From positions 47,383,175 through 47,447,174 of the forward strand of contig NC_089781.1 in the NCBI RefSeq assembly GCF_040412425.1: DNA of 64,000 bases. The letters run 5' to 3'. Every line of letters starts with the position of its first letter. Positions within the stretch are counted from its first letter, which is position 1. This document shows positions 12,526 through 22,841 of the stretch, piece after piece. This DNA is from Macrobrachium rosenbergii. Taxonomy: Eukaryota; Arthropoda; Malacostraca; Decapoda; Palaemonidae. The notes beneath the pieces were generated by a model. That model saw only the letters and a list, made by a program, of their open reading frames with translations, did not search any database and had not been told where the DNA came from. The translations under genes were made by a program, and so were the position numbers.

Positions 12526-13886
12526 TATCTTTCCGGCATAACTCCGGCAGCAAATATTTAACCCCTTCTCAGATCTATATTTGAGCCAAAACCCAGTAAC
12601 ATCAGTCCCAAATACCTCCCAGGTTAACCTTGCAGAGGAAATAGGGGAAGTCCCTCTTGGAGGTAATTATCTTCAGATGAAGTTGATATTGCTACCGAAA
12701 AGACCTTGCTGAACCCAGAGGGATCAGGGACACTACCTTCAGCTAACCATGGGAGAAACTTTCCAGAAGGAATTCAATCCCCCATGCAACTCTCAGAAGC
12801 TGATCAGGATCCTTCCCCCAAAAGGGATACAAGGAGGGGTATTGTAACTCACCCTGGACCTCTGCCCCCTGGGTAACAGGCAGTCACAGTTCTGCTGTGG
12901 ATGCTCAGTCAGATTATGCAAGCTCCCCAAAAGGGATACACAGTTTGCAGGATTTGATCAGTTCCATAAGGAAATTATGAGTAATAGCAAAGATGACCTT
13001 GCCACAGAACGTCAATATATAATGGACATATTGCATGATTCCAAACAGGAAATTTAAGAAACCAAGTCAAGTGATGTACACTCCGAAGTGTAAAGTACTG
13101 CATCCTGCAACCGAAAAGGGAGAGTGGAAACAAACTCTGACCAAACAAGATCCTAGGTTAGAATTCCAACTGGAACCAACAAAACGGCCAGTTCAGACTA
13201 TACAAAGCTTCAGGTCAGAACATAACAGGGGCTCCAACATTCTCCCCTGATGATACCTTTAAAATAATTAACCATGTGAAGGCATTCTTTCAGAATTATG
13301 TAGTAACTAGAAAATGGGAGTCATGGCAGAACTAAAACCATTCGCCACAGTCCTCCACGTTTCGGAAAATTCCACCAAAGAGTGGACAACACTTCAACTC
13401 CCTTTTGAAAGGAAAAAGCTCCCCTTGCATGCTGCTACTCAGCAATTTGGGACCCCTATGAGAAGAATCTCAGATGAGACAGCTTCGTCAGAATTCCGTG
13501 ATAGGACTCCTCTCCTTAGTATCTTAACCTCTTCCACCTTGCTAGAAGTTGCCACCAAAAGGCTTCCAGAAAACCCCAAGACACTTTTTGCTGTTGTGGC
13601 TAAAAATCTTATGAGAACCCTATGGGAAGCACTCCATGACTTTTTAGACTGGCACTTACAAGCACGAATGGAAACATTGGAAGGTTCCAACAAGTCACTT
13701 CTTAATGTAACTGCTTTATTACAGTCTAACCCCTTCCCTAAGGACCTCTTTGAGGATTCTGTTGTGACTCAAGTCAACAAGCAAGCGCAACAACAAAATT
13801 GCACCATGTATGCTTTTCTGGGAAAAGGAGAATTCAGGAAGCAAAAACCTGAAATTTCCCTTTACCCAAATCAAAAGAGGCTTTAA
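12526..13886 (+). pseudogene. D1 gag body
   Basis: Degenerate from 12526 to about 13300 (frames with stops; a 71-codon piece at 13035-13250). It is then open for 190 codons (13314-13886). The open part contains an ATQQFGTPMRRISDE stretch and a helical region around ALHDFLDWHLQARMETLEG that resembles the DIRS gag helical domain (compare D2, NALEGMALSALQAIWLDNWA). It ends just before the RT frame. Confidence 0.55.
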
Positions 13887-13889
13887 AGG

Positions 13890-14636
13890 GGTTCTTTCAA
13901 GCACCAAACCCCTCTCTGGAAGATTATGTGCAGAAGGCCCTATTAAAAGGTGCCATAGAGAAACATGTGTATATTTGCCACCAAGCACCTCTTCAGTGTT
14001 CCTAAAAAGGATTCCTCTGAACAAAGAGTGATCCTTGAACTATCAACAATGAACAAGTACACTGTTTGCCAAAAATTTCAGATGACTACCATTGCCCAAG
14101 TACGTTCAGTCATTCCAAAAGGGAACTGGACAGTTTCTATAGATCTGAAAGATGCATACTGGCACATCCCTATTGCCGCTCCCTTTCACCCCTTCCCAGG
14201 GTTCCAGATAGGGAAAGATACATACAGGTTCAAAGTCATGCCTTCTGGACTAAACATTGCCCCAAGAATTTTTACAAAATTAGAATTGGCAGTTGTCCAG
14301 GAACTCAGGAAAGAAAGAATACAACTACTGTAATAGCTTACCTAGATGACTGGTTAATTTGCGGGGCCACAAGAAAACAAAGCTTGAAAAACCTAAGAGC
14401 AGTGGTCAACAGACTCCAGTCAAAAGGTTTTATAATAAATTGGAAAAAATCCCACCTCACGCCTAGCAGACGTTTTCAGTGGCTGGGACTGTGTTTGGAT
14501 ACTCTTCAGGGCCTGTTGTCTCTCCCCATCAAAATCCAGAACAGAATAAGGAAAAACCTCAAAAGGTTCCTAGAGCAGCCCAGAGTTTCCAGACAGCAAT
14601 TAGAACACATGATGGTTCTCCTGCAGTTTGCATCAG
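13890..14636 (+). pseudogene. D1 reverse transcriptase, frameshifted
   Basis: RT fingers begin in one frame (SLEDYVQKALLKGAIEKHVY, about 13913-13972). They continue in the frame of 13965-14333 (FSVPKKDSSEQRVILELS, SIDLKDAYWHIPIA with the first catalytic Asp, FKVMPSGLNIAPRIFTK). A frameshift near 14333 precedes the palm motif YLDD at 14339-14350, then the thumb (RRFQWLGLCLDT). All catalytic Asp residues are present, but the chain is broken twice and then cut by MITE 2 at 14637. Confidence 0.85.
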
Positions 14637-14952
14637 TACAGGCAGTCCCCGGTTATTGGCGGGGTTCCGTTTCTGAGGGTGTGATGATAACTGAAAATCG
14701 CGGCTAACCGAAAATCGGCGATTTCAGCGCTCTTCCAGTGATTTTTAAGGGTTATTGGCGCCGAAAAGCGCCGATTTTCAGTCATCAGCACCTCTGTTAG
14801 GTATGTATCAGTGCCAATACCCAATTATCGGCGCCAATAAGTGGAAATCGGCGATTTTCGGCACCGAAAATTGCAGATTTTCGTCGCTAGACAAGCCCCA
14901 TAAAACCAAATCGCTGTTAACCGAGCCCGCCGTTAACCGGGGACTGCCTGTA
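14637..14952. mobile_element. Mariner-type MITE 2
   Basis: TA duplications at 14637-14638 and 14951-14952 flank 312 bp. The ends are a perfect 17-bp inverted repeat, CAGGCAGTCCCCGGTTA, that continues imperfectly for about 25 bp. The interior has further ATCGGCG inverted motifs and can fold extensively. Removing it with one TA joins QFASV to the downstream RT/RNase H frame without a shift. Confidence 0.95.
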
Positions 14953-15720
14953 ATAGCCCCAATACTCAGATTGCAACTGATAAACGTGAACAAATTTTGG
15001 CTATTGCACGCAATAAAAAAGATGCGAGACCGTTCTCACCAAAAGAATAAAAAAGTTGGGGAGATACTTCAGCCTTGGACCCAGAGGGAATATCTGGTGA
15101 AACAGGTCACCCTGACTCCTCCATCTGTAAGAGTGACAATACACACAGATGCCTTGTTGACAGGTTGGGGAGGACATTGGGAGGATCATCAGGTGGCCAG
15201 CTGGTCTGAGGAAGTGTCATATCAATTTCCTGGAACTGATGGCTGTCTTTTTGTCTCTCAAAAAACTAAAACCTCCAAAAGAGACACATATTCTGTTGGT
15301 TCTAAACAACACGACTGCAATGTCCTGCATCAAGAGATTGGGATCACTTTCACCGCCACTCAACATGGTAATGCTAGCCATCCTTTGGATGGCGCAAGTA
15401 AAGAAGTGGCACCTGTCTGCAATTCACCTCACAGAGTCTCTCAATGCAACAGCAGACTCTCTATCAAGGAAAACGACAGCTCAACAGAGAATCACAAACT
15501 CCCAGTATGTGTACCTTCGAACTTGGACAATCAAACAATAGCAAGAGATGCCTTCCTGTAAGACTGGAACAAGTGGAGGGCAATATATCTTTTTGCTTCA
15601 TGGTCCCAGATTTCAAAGGTTTTGAGCAAACTCCTAACCCTCAAAGGAACAGCTTACTTAATAGCCCCAAACTGGCCAAACAGACATTGGTTCCTACCAC
15701 AACAGCAGGCGAAAGGATCA
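14953..15720 (+). pseudogene. D1 RNase H and downstream DIRS linker domain
   Basis: RNase H begins VTIHTDALLTGWGGHW (first Asp present), then shifts frame to FLELMAVFLSLKKL (Glu present). The third acidic site reads LVLNNTTAMSC: the codon at 15305-15307 is AAC (Asn), where D2 and D3 have Asp. The final NATADSLSR motif is present. Downstream, DWNKWRAIYLF and LIAPNWPNRHWFLP match the D3/D4 segment between RNase H and recombinase. This is therefore catalytically damaged as well as frameshifted. Confidence 0.8.
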
Positions 15721-15789
15721 ATTCCACTGTCGTCCGCAGTTCTATCCCAGAGTGTAGGAGGAAAAATCGTTTACACATTCTCCTTTCTG

Positions 15790-16815
15790 AGCCGAGACCT
15801 TCACGTATGGATTTTTTAAATATTATCTACCGTGAAAACTGCTCACCCAACATTGCTAGGTACCTAGTGCAAAAATTACGAACGTAATCTATCCGACAAT
15901 ACCAGTCCGTATGGAAGATATGGTTAGATTACATCCATACTGTGAGCCCAGTTGAAATTTCAATAGAAACACTTTTAAATTTTCTGATATATCTTTTTGA
16001 AAACAAACACCTTGTGGTTACAACAATCATGGCATACAAGGCAGCATTAACAGAACCCCTGCTTTATGGATTCAGGATTGACTCCAGCATAGAAGTTGTT
16101 ACTTCCCTTCTGCGGTCTTTGGTTCTACAAAGACCTGCTCCCAAAAGACTCCCAATTACTTGGTCCCTGAACAAGGTACTTGAACTTCTATCTACCCCTC
16201 AATTCAGCAGACCCGACACAACAGCAACTCACATGCTGCAAAAGGCGATCTTCTTGATTGCATTGACATCAGGAGCCCGTATTAGTGAACTGGGCTCTCT
16301 TAGACGGGGACGATATATCTCACAAACTGCTGATAATTATTATTGTCCCCAGGCCCATCATTCCTGGCCAAGAATGAGAATCCTTCAAAAAGGAAATCTC
16401 CTATTCTTATAAGAAAACTCAATTTAGCAGACGAAACATTATGCCTAGTTCAAGCACTTAAGGTTTACCCAGAGTCACAGTAAACATCCCAGAAGGTCCG
16501 ATTTTCCTACACCCTAGCACAAATAAACCCCTCCCTCTACAAGGGCTAAGAATAATTTTATTGTCCCTAATTAAAAAGCAAACCCACACTCCTTTCCTAA
16601 GTCACATGATATTATGAAAGTAAGTACGTAGTTGGCCTTCTTCAGAAATGTCTCTTTTGAAGAAGTCTCCGAAAGTACAGAGTGGGCATCTGAGACAGTG
16701 TTCTTAAAACATTACTGCCATGAGCTTGAACAAATTCATCTACACTGCATATCAGCAGGTGGTATGGTTAGTCTTGACCCCATAGGCTCTACAGCAGAAA
16801 ACCAGGGGTCTTCCT
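15790..16815 (+). pseudogene. D1 tyrosine recombinase
   Basis: The N-terminal core-binding part starts near NIARYLVQKLR and passes a stop at about 15887. The catalytic domain includes ALTSGARISELGSL (first Arg present). The box II motif reads HDIM: the codon at 16614-16616 is ATG where the other copies have HxxR. A TAG stop follows at 16629-16631. The presumed nucleophile Tyr is in FLKHYCHEL, after a frame that starts AFFRNVSFEEVSE. The lost box II Arg plus stops make this recombinase dead. Confidence 0.8.
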
Positions 16816-17065
16816 ACTGGGTGAGTATGTTGACTATTGCTGGGGAAGATACAAAAAGACCTGCAACCACACCCAGCATACTTAGGTAAGTCACTACAGA
16901 ACTTCACCCTAAAATACAAGTTTTTGTTTAGTTTAGAAAAGGAAGGGGGTATGAAATTTGTGGCTTGACCTCCGACCATAAATGATTTTTCTTTGGGTTG
17001 TTTGTTCACTTTACTTTCCGGTCTAGGGCAGATTGTGGGGAGGCTGAGGTGGGTAACCTGAGTAA

Positions 17066-17153
17066 AGGACCTCAGGTTTGTATGTTAGGAAAAATGCATT
17101 TTACTTTTAAAAAATGCGATTTGTTCCTACACAAATACAAACCCTTGGTCCTT
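17066..17153. repeat. Palindrome between D1 and D2
   Basis: Arms of about 40-45 bp: AGTAAAGGACC..GGTTTGTA..TAGGAA on the left and its reverse complement on the right, around an AT-rich centre (gcattttactttt). The two DIRS elements point toward it, 3' end to 3' end. By position (about 580 bp past the D2 recombinase; the D3 equivalent is about 515 bp past its recombinase) it resembles the internal complementary region of D2. Confidence 0.7.
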
Positions 17154-17732
17154 TACTTATATGGGGACTCATGATTCGGTAGGAGGAATCTGAGTGTGGG
17201 TCTCTGAACGACTGCAAGTTCAACCGCACCTTATGTTCTCCTGGGGTAAGAGCCAGGAGGACATAGCCACCGGACCATGATCACTGTTATGAGAACTGGA
17301 GTGTAACGAACCAGTCTACTAGACTGCCCTTGCTGTGACGAGGTTACGGTAGGTAAGCAAACACACAGCAAGGTGAAAGAGAGAGAGAACCTTCCCCAGC
17401 CACAGAAGGGGTGACCGGAGGATGTCAGGGACTAAGGACCAAAATGAAGGATGGGTTTGGTAGTTAGCCTGCAACCCCTTCCCCCCCCTGTAGGGGAAGG
17501 AGGGGACATTACATCTAATGTGTACCTGAAAGGCAACCAAGATTAGGATACTCAAGATATGAAACTCACCTGCGTCTGCCATCTGGTTCAGCTTGTATGG
17601 CCCAAACTCTCTGCCCGAAGGGAAAAAGTCGGATGACAGGAAGGAAGAGAGAGCTAGTCACTCACCTTTCACGCCCAATCATGCATGTACAACAGACAAG
17701 ACACAACACTGTCCTGTACAGGAGCTGGTAAG
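17154..17732 (-). other. D2 3' non-coding region
   Basis: Follows the D2 recombinase end (minus strand). It holds several short frames but nothing conserved. A poly-C/G tract is present near 17480. Confidence 0.4.
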
Positions 17733-19149
17733 TTACACAACTTGTTGAGCAGCCACCACTGGCCCCAAGGAGAAAGTATCCAAGGACCGATGGGTAACAT
17801 CCCGTAGGTAAAAAGAGGTGAATGTGGTCTGGTGCGACCACACCCCCGCTCTCAGTGCCTGCTGAACCGACAGGTTCTTCTTGAATGCCAAAGTAGGCAC
17901 AATCCCTCTGATTTCATGAGCGCGGGGGCGTAGAGCGCTGGTGTTGTCCTCCCCAGCTGCTGCATGCGCTTTCTTGATAACCTCACGAAGCCAGGAGATC
18001 ATGTTCTTGGACACCACCTTCTTAGGGGTCCCAGTGCTAACAAAGAGTCGTCGACACTCAGGCCTGAGACGCCGAGTTCTCTTCAGATAGCCATGTAGCG
18101 CTCGTACAGGACAGAGTAGCAACTCGACAGGGTCATTATCTACGAAGTCACTCAAGGATGGGATCGTGAAAGACTCAAATCGAGCGTCAGGGACCACTGG
18201 ATTCTGTCTTCGCTACGAACTCTGGGACAAACTCGAGCATCACCGATGCCCACCCCCTTGAGTGTTTAACTGCAAAGGAAATTCCCTGTAATTCACTACA
18301 GGTAATCCTCTTCACCGATGCCAGGGCCAGCAAGAAGACGGTCTTGAGATTAAGTTCCCTGTCTGTGGCCTCTCACAGTGGCTCGTACGGGGCACGAGTC
18401 AGGCTCCACAAAACGAGAGAGACATCCCACTCAGGGGGACTGAGTTCCCTGGGAGGGCAAGACCATTCGTAGCTCCTCATCAGCAACGATATCTCCAAGG
18501 AGGACGAGATATTGATGCCTTTCAACTTCAGGACCAGGGCCAACGCAGCCCTGTATCCTTTTACCGCTGAAACCGACAGGAGCTTCTCCCGATGAAGACA
18601 GACGAGAAAGTCCACTACCTGCTGAAGAGTGGCTCCGACCAGCCCACTTTCCCAGGTAAACTGCTGCAGAAGACTTTCTGAGGCATCCTGCCATCTCTGT
18701 TGCTGCTCGGTGAGAAAAGCCTCTCGCTCAAAAGAGATGGTGGATAACCTCCAGGCGAGAAGTGACAGGGAGGCCACGGCCTGGTGGTACCGTTCTACAT
18801 GCGGTTGACGTAGAAGGTTGTGCCAGAGGGGAAGCTCTCTCGGTACCTCGGAGAGCAGAGCCAGCACCAAGTGGCCTCTGGACACTTGGGAGCCACCAGG
18901 ATCATTCAAAGATTCGTCAACATAAGAACTCGACTGAGAACTGGGCGAAGCAAACAGAACGGGGGAAAGGCATACACCTCGAGGTTTTCCCACGAGTGCT
19001 CGAAGGTGTTTTCTGCAGCTGCCCATGGGTCCGGTACGACGGAGAAGAAGGTTGGAAGCTTTCTGCTGTACTGGGTGGCAAACAGATCCACTACTGGACG
19101 CCCCCACAGGCCGAAGAGCCTGTCTGCCACTCTCTGGTGAAGGGACCAC
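17733..19149 (-). pseudogene. D2 tyrosine recombinase
   Basis: The frame opens at 19149 and overlaps the 3' end of the RNase H frame by about 240 bp, the arrangement also seen in D3 and D4. Core-binding domain: LQQVVDFLVCLHREKLLSVS and AVKGYRAAL. A TGA at 18375-18373 interrupts it; the frame then continues ELNLKTVFLLALASVKRIT (the box I Arg is probably in this segment). A second break precedes the piece from 18197, which has ELLLCPVRALHGYLKRT, then RAHEIRG (HxxR box), GVWSH and SFYLRD (nucleophile Tyr). Catalytic residues are all present; the gene is disabled by one stop and at least one frameshift. Confidence 0.85.
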
Positions 19150-19796
19150 TCAGACTGCACCACCTGATCCCGACGGCTGAGCGTGTCCGCCAGAGCATTC
19201 CTCTTGCCCGGAATGTATCTGGCCGACAGCTCCACGGAGTGGGCTACTGCCCATTGGTACACCTGCAACATCAACGCGTGGAGAGCACGGGAGACAGGTC
19301 CCCCTTGCTTGTTGACGTATGCCACTACGGTCGTGTTGTCGCTCATCAACGCCACCGAGTGTCCCATCAGATGGTCCTGGAAGCACTGAAGACCTAAGAA
19401 CGCTGCTTTCATCTCCAGGACGTTGATGTGAGGGTGCTTGTCGTGATGGTCCCACAAACCTGAAGTCAGCAATTCCTCGAGGTGTGCACCCCAGCCCTCC
19501 TTCGATGCGTCTGAGAAGAGCAGCATGTCCGGAGGGCGGAAAGACAGAGGTGTCCCTATGCAGAGGTTCCTGTCATCCATCCACCAGTCGAGATTGTTCC
19601 TCATCTCCTGAGAGATGGGTACGAGAACCAACTGGGGCTCCTGAGACTGATCCCAGAAGTCCCTTAGTCTACACTGGAGAGACCGAAGGTGGAGCAGACT
19701 GTGCGGAACGAGCTTCTCCAATGACAACAGGTGACCGATCACAACTTGCCACTGTTGAGCTGGCAGGTCCTGTTTCGCTAGGAACTGCCTTGCCAC
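18906..19796 (-). CDS. D2 RNase H and C-terminal DIRS domain
   Basis: An uninterrupted 296-codon frame, though part of a larger broken polyprotein. RNase H acidic residues are visible in order: LLFSDASKEGWGAHL, INVLEMKAAF, LMSDNTTVVAYVNKQGG and KRNALADTLSR. After RNase H comes a conserved DIRS block: RPVVDLFATQYSRKLPTFFS, then a PDPWAAAEN segment and YAFPPFCLLRPVL. In some DIRS elements this area is described as methyltransferase-like; I cannot confirm that here. Its last 240 bp also encode the start of the recombinase in another frame. Confidence 0.85.
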   Translation of the reverse strand: MARQFLAKQDLPAQQWQVVIGHLLSLEKLVPHSLLHLRSLQCRLRDFWDQSQEPQLVLVPISQEMRNNLDWWMDDRNLCIGTPLSFRPPDMLLFSDASKEGWGAHLEELLTSGLWDHHDKHPHINVLEMKAAFLGLQCFQDHLMGHSVALMSDNTTVVAYVNKQGGPVSRALHALMLQVYQWAVAHSVELSARYIPGKRNALADTLSRRDQVVQSEWSLHQRVADRLFGLWGRPVVDLFATQYSRKLPTFFSVVPDPWAAAENTFEHSWENLEVYAFPPFCLLRPVLSRVLMLTNL

Positions 19797-19814
19797 CTTC
19801 CTGAACGTGCTGAT

Positions 19815-20779
19815 TCAAGCCTGCGAAGGAGAGACTCTGACTGTTGCCGTGTCGATCAGCATACCCAGATACTGAGTCCTTTGTTTGGGAATGAGATCCA
19901 ACTTCCGGAAGTTGATCATGACACCTAGTTCGCGACACAACCAGAGGAGGTGATCTCTGTCCTGTAGCAACTGCAAGCGGGAGCTTGCCAGGACCAACCA
20001 ATCATCGAGATACCTCAGCAAACACATCCCGTGCGAATGGGCCCAAACTGATACCAAGGTGAACACTCGTGAATAACTGCGGAGCGGTCGACAGCCCAAA
20101 ACACAGTACTGTACCCTGAATTGGTAGACCACTCCGTTGAGGACAAAGCAAAGGTACCGACGAGATGATGGATGAACCGGTACCTGGAAGTATGCGTCCA
20201 TAAGTCCATCGTCAGCATGAAGTCACTCTCCCTGATGGCTGACAGCACTGTTCACACCGTCTCCATCTTGTACCGTATCTGGCGAACAAAACGATTCAGG
20301 GGGGAGAGGTCGATCACTGGCCTCCACTCGCCGGAAGCTTTCTGCACAAGAAAGATCCTGCTGTAGAAGCCCAGAGACCTATCCTCGACGACTTCGATGG
20401 CTCCCTTGCTCAATATAGTTTTGACCTTGGAGTAGGCCTGTTTCTTCTGGGGGTCTTGAAGGTAAGATGGGAACTGGACCGGTGTGTCGGTGAGGGGAGG
20501 CGATGACTCGAAGGGTGGAGAATATCCCTCCCGGAGGACATCCACTACCCAGGTCTCTGTTCCGTATTGCTGCCACGTTGCCCAGTAGCTTGATAGGCAT
20601 CCCCCTACCGACGGCAGCATCTGAGGGGGCTCGCCGTCCCTAGTGAGCTCCTCCCCTCTTCTTCTTTGCCTTACCTTTCCTCTTGGGGGGGACAGGTTGT
20701 CAAAAGGGACCCTGCAGTTCCTTCCGCGGAGGCGAAGAAGAGGTCTAGACTTTCCCCCGAACGCCCGTCGAAGCACCAA
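19815..20779 (-). pseudogene. D2 reverse transcriptase, frameshifted
   Basis: The N-terminal part (20779-20252) includes KVKTILSKGAIEVVEDRSLG and EWRPVIDLSPLNRFV. A shift near 20252 leads to DAYFQVPVHPSSRRYLCFVL. The FGLSTAP-type loop is in yet another frame. The palm motif YLDD is intact at 20012-20001, followed by DWLVLASSR and a QYLGMLIDT thumb segment. Active-site Asp residues are kept, but at least three frame changes block translation. Confidence 0.85.
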
Positions 20780-21514
20780 ACTTCTTCGGGGCTGGGGTGC
20801 TAGCCTGGCTCACGGTCCGGGTCGCAGGACGAGAAAGTTGCGCGATGCCTTTAGTCGCTGCCTGGTGGACAAGACGGTTGTGCTCGTCAGCCTTCCTCGT
20901 CCACAGCAGCATCCACCTCTCCCCTGGGAAAGAGGGAGGTGTCGTCCAGAATGAGTCAATTGCACAGGGAGACTGCAGCTTCAGCACCCACTGACCTGTA
21001 GATCCGGGACAACACTGCATCCCTTCTCTTCAGTACCAGGTTTGCCCAGAGGTTTGCCGTCTGATGGGTTATAAACAAAATGGCTTTCCCACCAGACTGG
21101 CAAAGACTCCTGAAGGTCGGGTCTTCGCTCTGGGCCCCAGACGAAGACGCTATCCTTGACAATGCGAAGGCCCAGTTGTCGAGCCAGATCGCTTGGAGGG
21201 CAGACAGAGCCATACCCTCCAAGGCGTTCAGCTCAGCTTGCGTGAGAAGCGCAGGCTCCCCCGTTAGCTGAGCTGAAGTGGCCCCAGGAGCTAGACGAGT
21301 CAGCCCTGGTTCCACGACCTTCTGCTGCAGTGCTCCCTCCAAGGGCACATAGTATCGCTTGTCTCAGGAGAGGGGGAGGCAACAGCTTGGTGGAGCGCGT
21401 CGAGCGAAACGAAGACAATGGTCTGAAGACCAAGTCGTTCACCTGCTTGAGGACGCTATCCACCAAGGGAGACCACGGTAGACTAAGGGAGGGTTTGGGC
21501 TCCCTCTTGGAAGA
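20780..21514 (-). pseudogene. D2 gag C-terminal part
   Basis: After LINE C, gag resumes as REPKPSLSLPWSPLVDSVL (about 21505-21449), shifts frame near 21345, and continues through AQLTGEPALLTQAELNALEG and AIWLDNWAFALSRI (helical DIRS gag domain), KAILFITHQTANLWANLVLK and RDAVLSRIYRSV. The last part (to 20780) is basic and Pro-rich, with several frames. It corresponds to the helical domain found in D1, D3 and D4 gag. Confidence 0.65.
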
Positions 21515-22841
21515 TTGATTGATTTGTTTATTAAATCTGGTGTCATAACATCTAGGTTATTGACACTGAAACAAATTTAAATATAAAAGTTAAGTTTAAA
21601 ATAAATTTCATATAAAAATATCTAAAAGTTATGTATATAAATATTTAAATTAAAAAAAAAAGGTAAGTTAAAAAAAAAAAATTCCATATAAAATTATCTA
21701 AAAGGTATGCATATAAATATTTGAATAAAAAGAAATGTTTAAAATAAATTTCATATAAAAGTATCTAAATGATACGTATATAAATAAATTTCTTCATATA
21801 TTCTATATACAAGCTAAATTTTCTTCAGAAGGCCCGCCTCCAACATAAAAGTATACAATTGCTGAGTGTTACAATCCTTTCCAAGGATTGTAGCAAGATA
21901 AAATTATCAACTTCATCTCGTCCCCAAGACAGGAACCTTTGTCTCAAATTCTAAGTGTGGGACATTCAACCAGCAAATGACCCACACTCAGGGTACAGCA
22001 CAGTCTTCACAAATTGGAGGATTCTCACGGGACATCAGAACCCATGCGTGAGTCTTGTATGTCCAATCCTCAACCTGCATAGCATTGTCTCCTGTCTCCT
22101 TGGCATATGGGGATATGACCAAGGAGACACAGATGATGCAATACTAGGCATTTTTCTATTTGTTAAAATATTCGCCCACTGGGACTGCCAACGCTTTCTT
22201 ATTGTTTGTCCTACTACAGGATATACATCCCGATATGGTAGTAGGCATCTTGTGGGTTCTGGAGAGTTGACTGCTTTTTCGTTCCCATCCACCCCAACAT
22301 GGGAAGGCACCCAACAGAACTTAACTTCTTTCTCTCTTCTTTTCAATAAAAACAACCATTCTAATACTTCTAAAATCAGGGGGTTTAAAGGATTAAAAGA
22401 TTCCAGTGCCTGAAGTACACTTTTTGAATCACTATATATAATAAAATTGTTTCCATTATGAATTAAAATCTTTAAAGCTTTTAAAATTGCATTTATCTCG
22501 GCAGTAAAAATTGAGGCAACGGATGATAACCTTCCACTCCTCTCTATATCAGGGAAGGCTACACCAAAGCCGACGCCAGCATCAGACTTTGAGCCATCCG
22601 TGAAGATTGGTGTGTAGGTGCCATGTTCCATCGAATGTTCTAAAAATATTGACCGCATGGCCTCACATGACAATTCTGACTTGGTGAAATTAAAATACTT
22701 GCAGAATTCTACCTCTGGAAATTTCAGGGGAATAACAGAATACTTTACTGGTAGAATCTTCACCCTAGGCATATTTAATTCCCTGAGAATCAAGTTTACT
22801 CTGAAAAGCAAACGGATGCGGTTGCTTGGGATGATTTTCAT
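21515..22841 (-). mobile_element. LINE C, 5'-truncated non-LTR element in D2 gag
   Basis: The minus-strand 3' end of a LINE distinct from LINE A/B. It has a 268-codon open frame (22841-22035) covering the RT C-terminus and RNase H, then about 520 bp of AT-rich 3' UTR. It ends in a short tetranucleotide tail (AATCAATCAATC on the minus strand, 21515-21526) rather than poly(A). It interrupts D2 gag between RLEE (22850) and the REPKP segment (about 21505). No clean target duplication is visible at the junctions. Confidence 0.85.
22035..22841 (-). CDS. LINE C ORF2 C-terminus with RNase H
   Basis: An open 268-codon frame. RNase H motifs are complete: TPIFTDGSKSDAGVGFGVAF (Asp), ASIFTAEINAILKAL (Glu), FIIYSDSKSVLQALES (Asp) and WVPSHVGVDGNEKAV (His/Asp). 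The protein ends with a segment rich in Trp/Arg and a Cys-x-Arg motif (ETMLCRLRIGHTRLTHGF), the usual end of Jockey/I-type ORF2. It is truncated at the 5' side, so RT itself is missing. It is much less decayed than LINE A/B, suggesting a younger insertion. Confidence 0.85.
   Translation of the reverse strand: MKIIPSNRIRLLFRVNLILRELNMPRVKILPVKYSVIPLKFPEVEFCKYFNFTKSELSCEAMRSIFLEHSMEHGTYTPIFTDGSKSDAGVGFGVAFPDIERSGRLSSVASIFTAEINAILKALKILIHNGNNFIIYSDSKSVLQALESFNPLNPLILEVLEWLFLLKRREKEVKFCWVPSHVGVDGNEKAVNSPEPTRCLLPYRDVYPVVGQTIRKRWQSQWANILTNRKMPSIASSVSPWSYPHMPRRQETMLCRLRIGHTRLTHGF

Larger units (their letters stand above)
9736..17060 (+). mobile_element. DIRS-type retrotransposon D1
   Basis: In order on the plus strand: a long non-coding leader, a small Cys/His-rich gag exon, a gag body, RT with YLDD, RNase H, and a tyrosine recombinase. 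This gene order without LTRs or DDE integrase defines DIRS-like elements. Two mariner-type MITEs interrupt it (12167-12525 and 14637-14952). I could not define its terminal repeats: the left limit is placed where LINE A stops, the right limit at the palindrome near 17.07 kb. It is clearly a different subfamily from D3/D4 by protein sequence. Confidence 0.75.
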
